Positions 62,301 to 64,000 of a stretch of 64,000 nucleotides of DNA are shown here, piece by piece (the first letter of the stretch is position 1; the number at the start of each line of letters is the position of its first letter). The stretch covers positions 97,406,170 through 97,470,169 of the forward strand of contig NC_134834.1 in the NCBI RefSeq assembly GCF_004210375.1, written 5' to 3'. This DNA comes from Tachypleus tridentatus (taxonomy: Eukaryota; Arthropoda; Merostomata; Xiphosura; Limulidae). The notes beneath the pieces were generated by a model. The model made no database searches. It was not told the DNA's origin and worked only from the letters and a program-made list of their open reading frames with translations. Made by a program: the position numbers and the translations under genes.

Positions 62301-63645
62301 TTCTAAACAAACTGTTTCTATGACTTTGATGTTGTACCTTCTAAACAAACTGTTTCTATGACATTGATGTTGTACCTTCTAAACAAACTGTTTCTATGAC
62401 ATTGATGTTGTACCTTCTAAACAAACTGTTTCTATAACTTTAATGTTGTACCTTCTAAACAAACTGTTTCTATGACATTGATGTTGTACCTTCTAAACAA
62501 ACTGTTTCTATGACTTTGATGTTGTACCTTCTAAACAAACTGTTTCTATGACTTTGATGTTGTACCTTCTAAACAAACTGTTTCTATGACTTTGATGTTG
62601 CACCTTCTAAACAAACTGTTTCTATGACTTTGATGTTGTACCTTCTAAAACAAACTGTTTCTATGACTTTGATGTTGTACCTTCTAAACAAACTGTTTCT
62701 ATGACTTTGATGTTGCACCTTCTAAACAAACTGTTTCTATGACTTTGATGTTGCACCTTCTAAACAAACTGTTTCTATGACTTTAATGTTGTACCTTCTA
62801 AACAAACTGTTTCTATGACTTTGATGTTGTACCTTCTAAACAAACTGTTTCTATGACTTTGATGTTGTACCTTCTAAACAAACTGTTTCTATGACATTGA
62901 TGTTGTACCTTCTAAACAAACTGTTTCTATGACTGTATGATGTTGTACCTTCTAAACAAACTGTTTCTATAACTTTAATGTTGTACCTTCTAAACAAACT
63001 GTTTCTATGACATTGATGTTGTACCTTCTAAACAAACTGTTTCTATGACTTTGATGTTGTACCTTCTAAACAAACTGTTTCTATGACTTTGATGTTGCAC
63101 CTTCTAAACAAACTGTTTCTATGACTTTGATGTTGCACCTTCTAAACAAACTGTTTCTATGACATTGATGTTGTACCTTCTAAACAAACTGTTTCTATGG
63201 CTTTGATGTTGCACCTTCTAAACAAACTGTTTCTATGACATTGATGTTGTACCTTCTAAACAAACTGTTTCTATGGCTTTGATGTTGTACCTTCTAAACA
63301 AACTGTTTCTATGTTTCCTATGTTTCTATGACTGTATGATGTTGTACCTTCTAAACAAACTGTTTCTATAACTAATGTTGTACCTTCTAAACAAACTGTT
63401 TCTATGACATTGATGTTGTACCTTCTAAACAAACTGTTTCTATGACTTTGATGTTGTACCTTCTAAACAAACTGTTTCTATGACTTTGATGTTGCACCTT
63501 CTAAACAAACTGTTTCTATGACATTGATGTTGTACCTTCTAAACAAACTGTTTCTATGACATTGATGTTGTACCTTCTAAACAAACTGTTTCTATGGCTT
63601 TGATGTTGTACCTTCTAAAAAATCTGTTTCTATGACCATGTTCTA
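56396..63645. repeat. Very large minisatellite, 38-bp unit, about 190 copies
   Basis: The unit is ACCTTCTAAACAAACTGTTT plus CTATGACATTGATGTTGT. Three main variants are interspersed: GACATTGATGTTGTA, GACTTTGATGTTGCA and AACTTTAATGTTGTA. The first units are longer (GACTGTATGATGTTG). It fills about 7.2 kb of an EIPR1 intron and ends about 90 bp from the next exon's acceptor. An AT run (56379-56394) borders it. Confidence 0.98.
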
Positions 63646-64000
63646 TCTAATCAACAACACCTTAGGTGCAAAAAAAATGTGTAGCCAAAAAAGGACTGAA
63701 CATAAGATTAAACTAATAAAATCAAAATTGAGACACAAACTGCTTAAAAGTTGGTAATGAATAGTAATCATCCACCTCCATGATAATTTCAAAAACCTTG
63801 TGCTACACTCTGATAATGTAATTTGCTTGGCCTAACCAATACTTATATATCTGTACGTCCTTTCACCCTATACCTTTGCTGCTGTAAACCAGCTCTCTCC
63901 AACACAAATGACAAAAAAGGGCCATTTTTAAGTAGGATTAAGTTGTAGTAACACCTTTAGACTGATAGCTCATGTAACATTTTCCATATTGTTACACTCA
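63646..64000. other. Unique sequence to the right of the array
   Basis: No exon of EIPR1 or other feature recognised on either strand. Confidence 0.5.

Noticed and set aside
56396-63645. CRISPR-like regularly spaced repeats
   Set aside because: Units are contiguous with no unique spacers, lie inside a eukaryotic intron and have no cas genes. They are minisatellites.

Overview
The window is a stretch of an AT-rich invertebrate genome, most likely an arthropod. The introns are long, and many are filled with minisatellites. Three repeat families (two tRNA-derived SINEs and a hairpin repeat carrying a GGTCGAAAC-type motif) look to me like families I associate with chelicerates such as horseshoe crabs. 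That placement rests on recall and is tentative.

Two protein-coding genes are supported, and they point at each other. On the + strand, 16 exons between 10381 and 47193 encode the C-terminal part of a laminin alpha subunit: the end of the coiled coil, then five laminin G-like (LG) domains and the natural stop codon. LG1-3 and LG4-5 are separated by a Thr/Pro-rich linker. The N-terminal exons are not in the window. On the - strand, four exons between 56305 and 48170 encode the C-terminal half of EIPR1 (TSSC1), a WD40 protein of the EARP/GARP tethering complexes. Its 5' exons lie beyond the right edge.

The rest is dominated by about 20 unrelated minisatellites with units of roughly 35-82 bp. 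Together they cover about 28 kb (some 44% of the window). They include a 3-kb 48-bp array, a 2-kb 60-bp array and a 7.2-kb 38-bp array inside EIPR1. A CR1-like non-LTR retrotransposon family appears at three places: about 16.35-16.86 kb (+), 38.6-41.3 kb (-) and 49.7-53.05 kb (-). The last copy carries a nested SINE with an 11-bp target-site duplication. A 500-N scaffold gap lies at 8285-8784, so the order of the left 8.3 kb relative to the laminin gene is uncertain.

The most interesting pattern is that several laminin introns begin with tandem duplication of the exon/intron junction. After the LG1 exon, the exon tail plus splice donor has been copied into two 53-nt blocks with acceptor, open frame and donor. 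After the first LG4 exon, a 39-nt in-frame block has been copied the same way. After the LG1/LG2 exon, the copied junction has grown into a 64-bp minisatellite carrying about 25 donor-like sites. Separately, an 81-bp minisatellite has grown out of the endonuclease region of the CR1-like element.

Many exons of both genes carry single-base frameshifts, often in homopolymers, while the flanking protein stays well conserved. That fits residual long-read assembly error better than pseudogenes.
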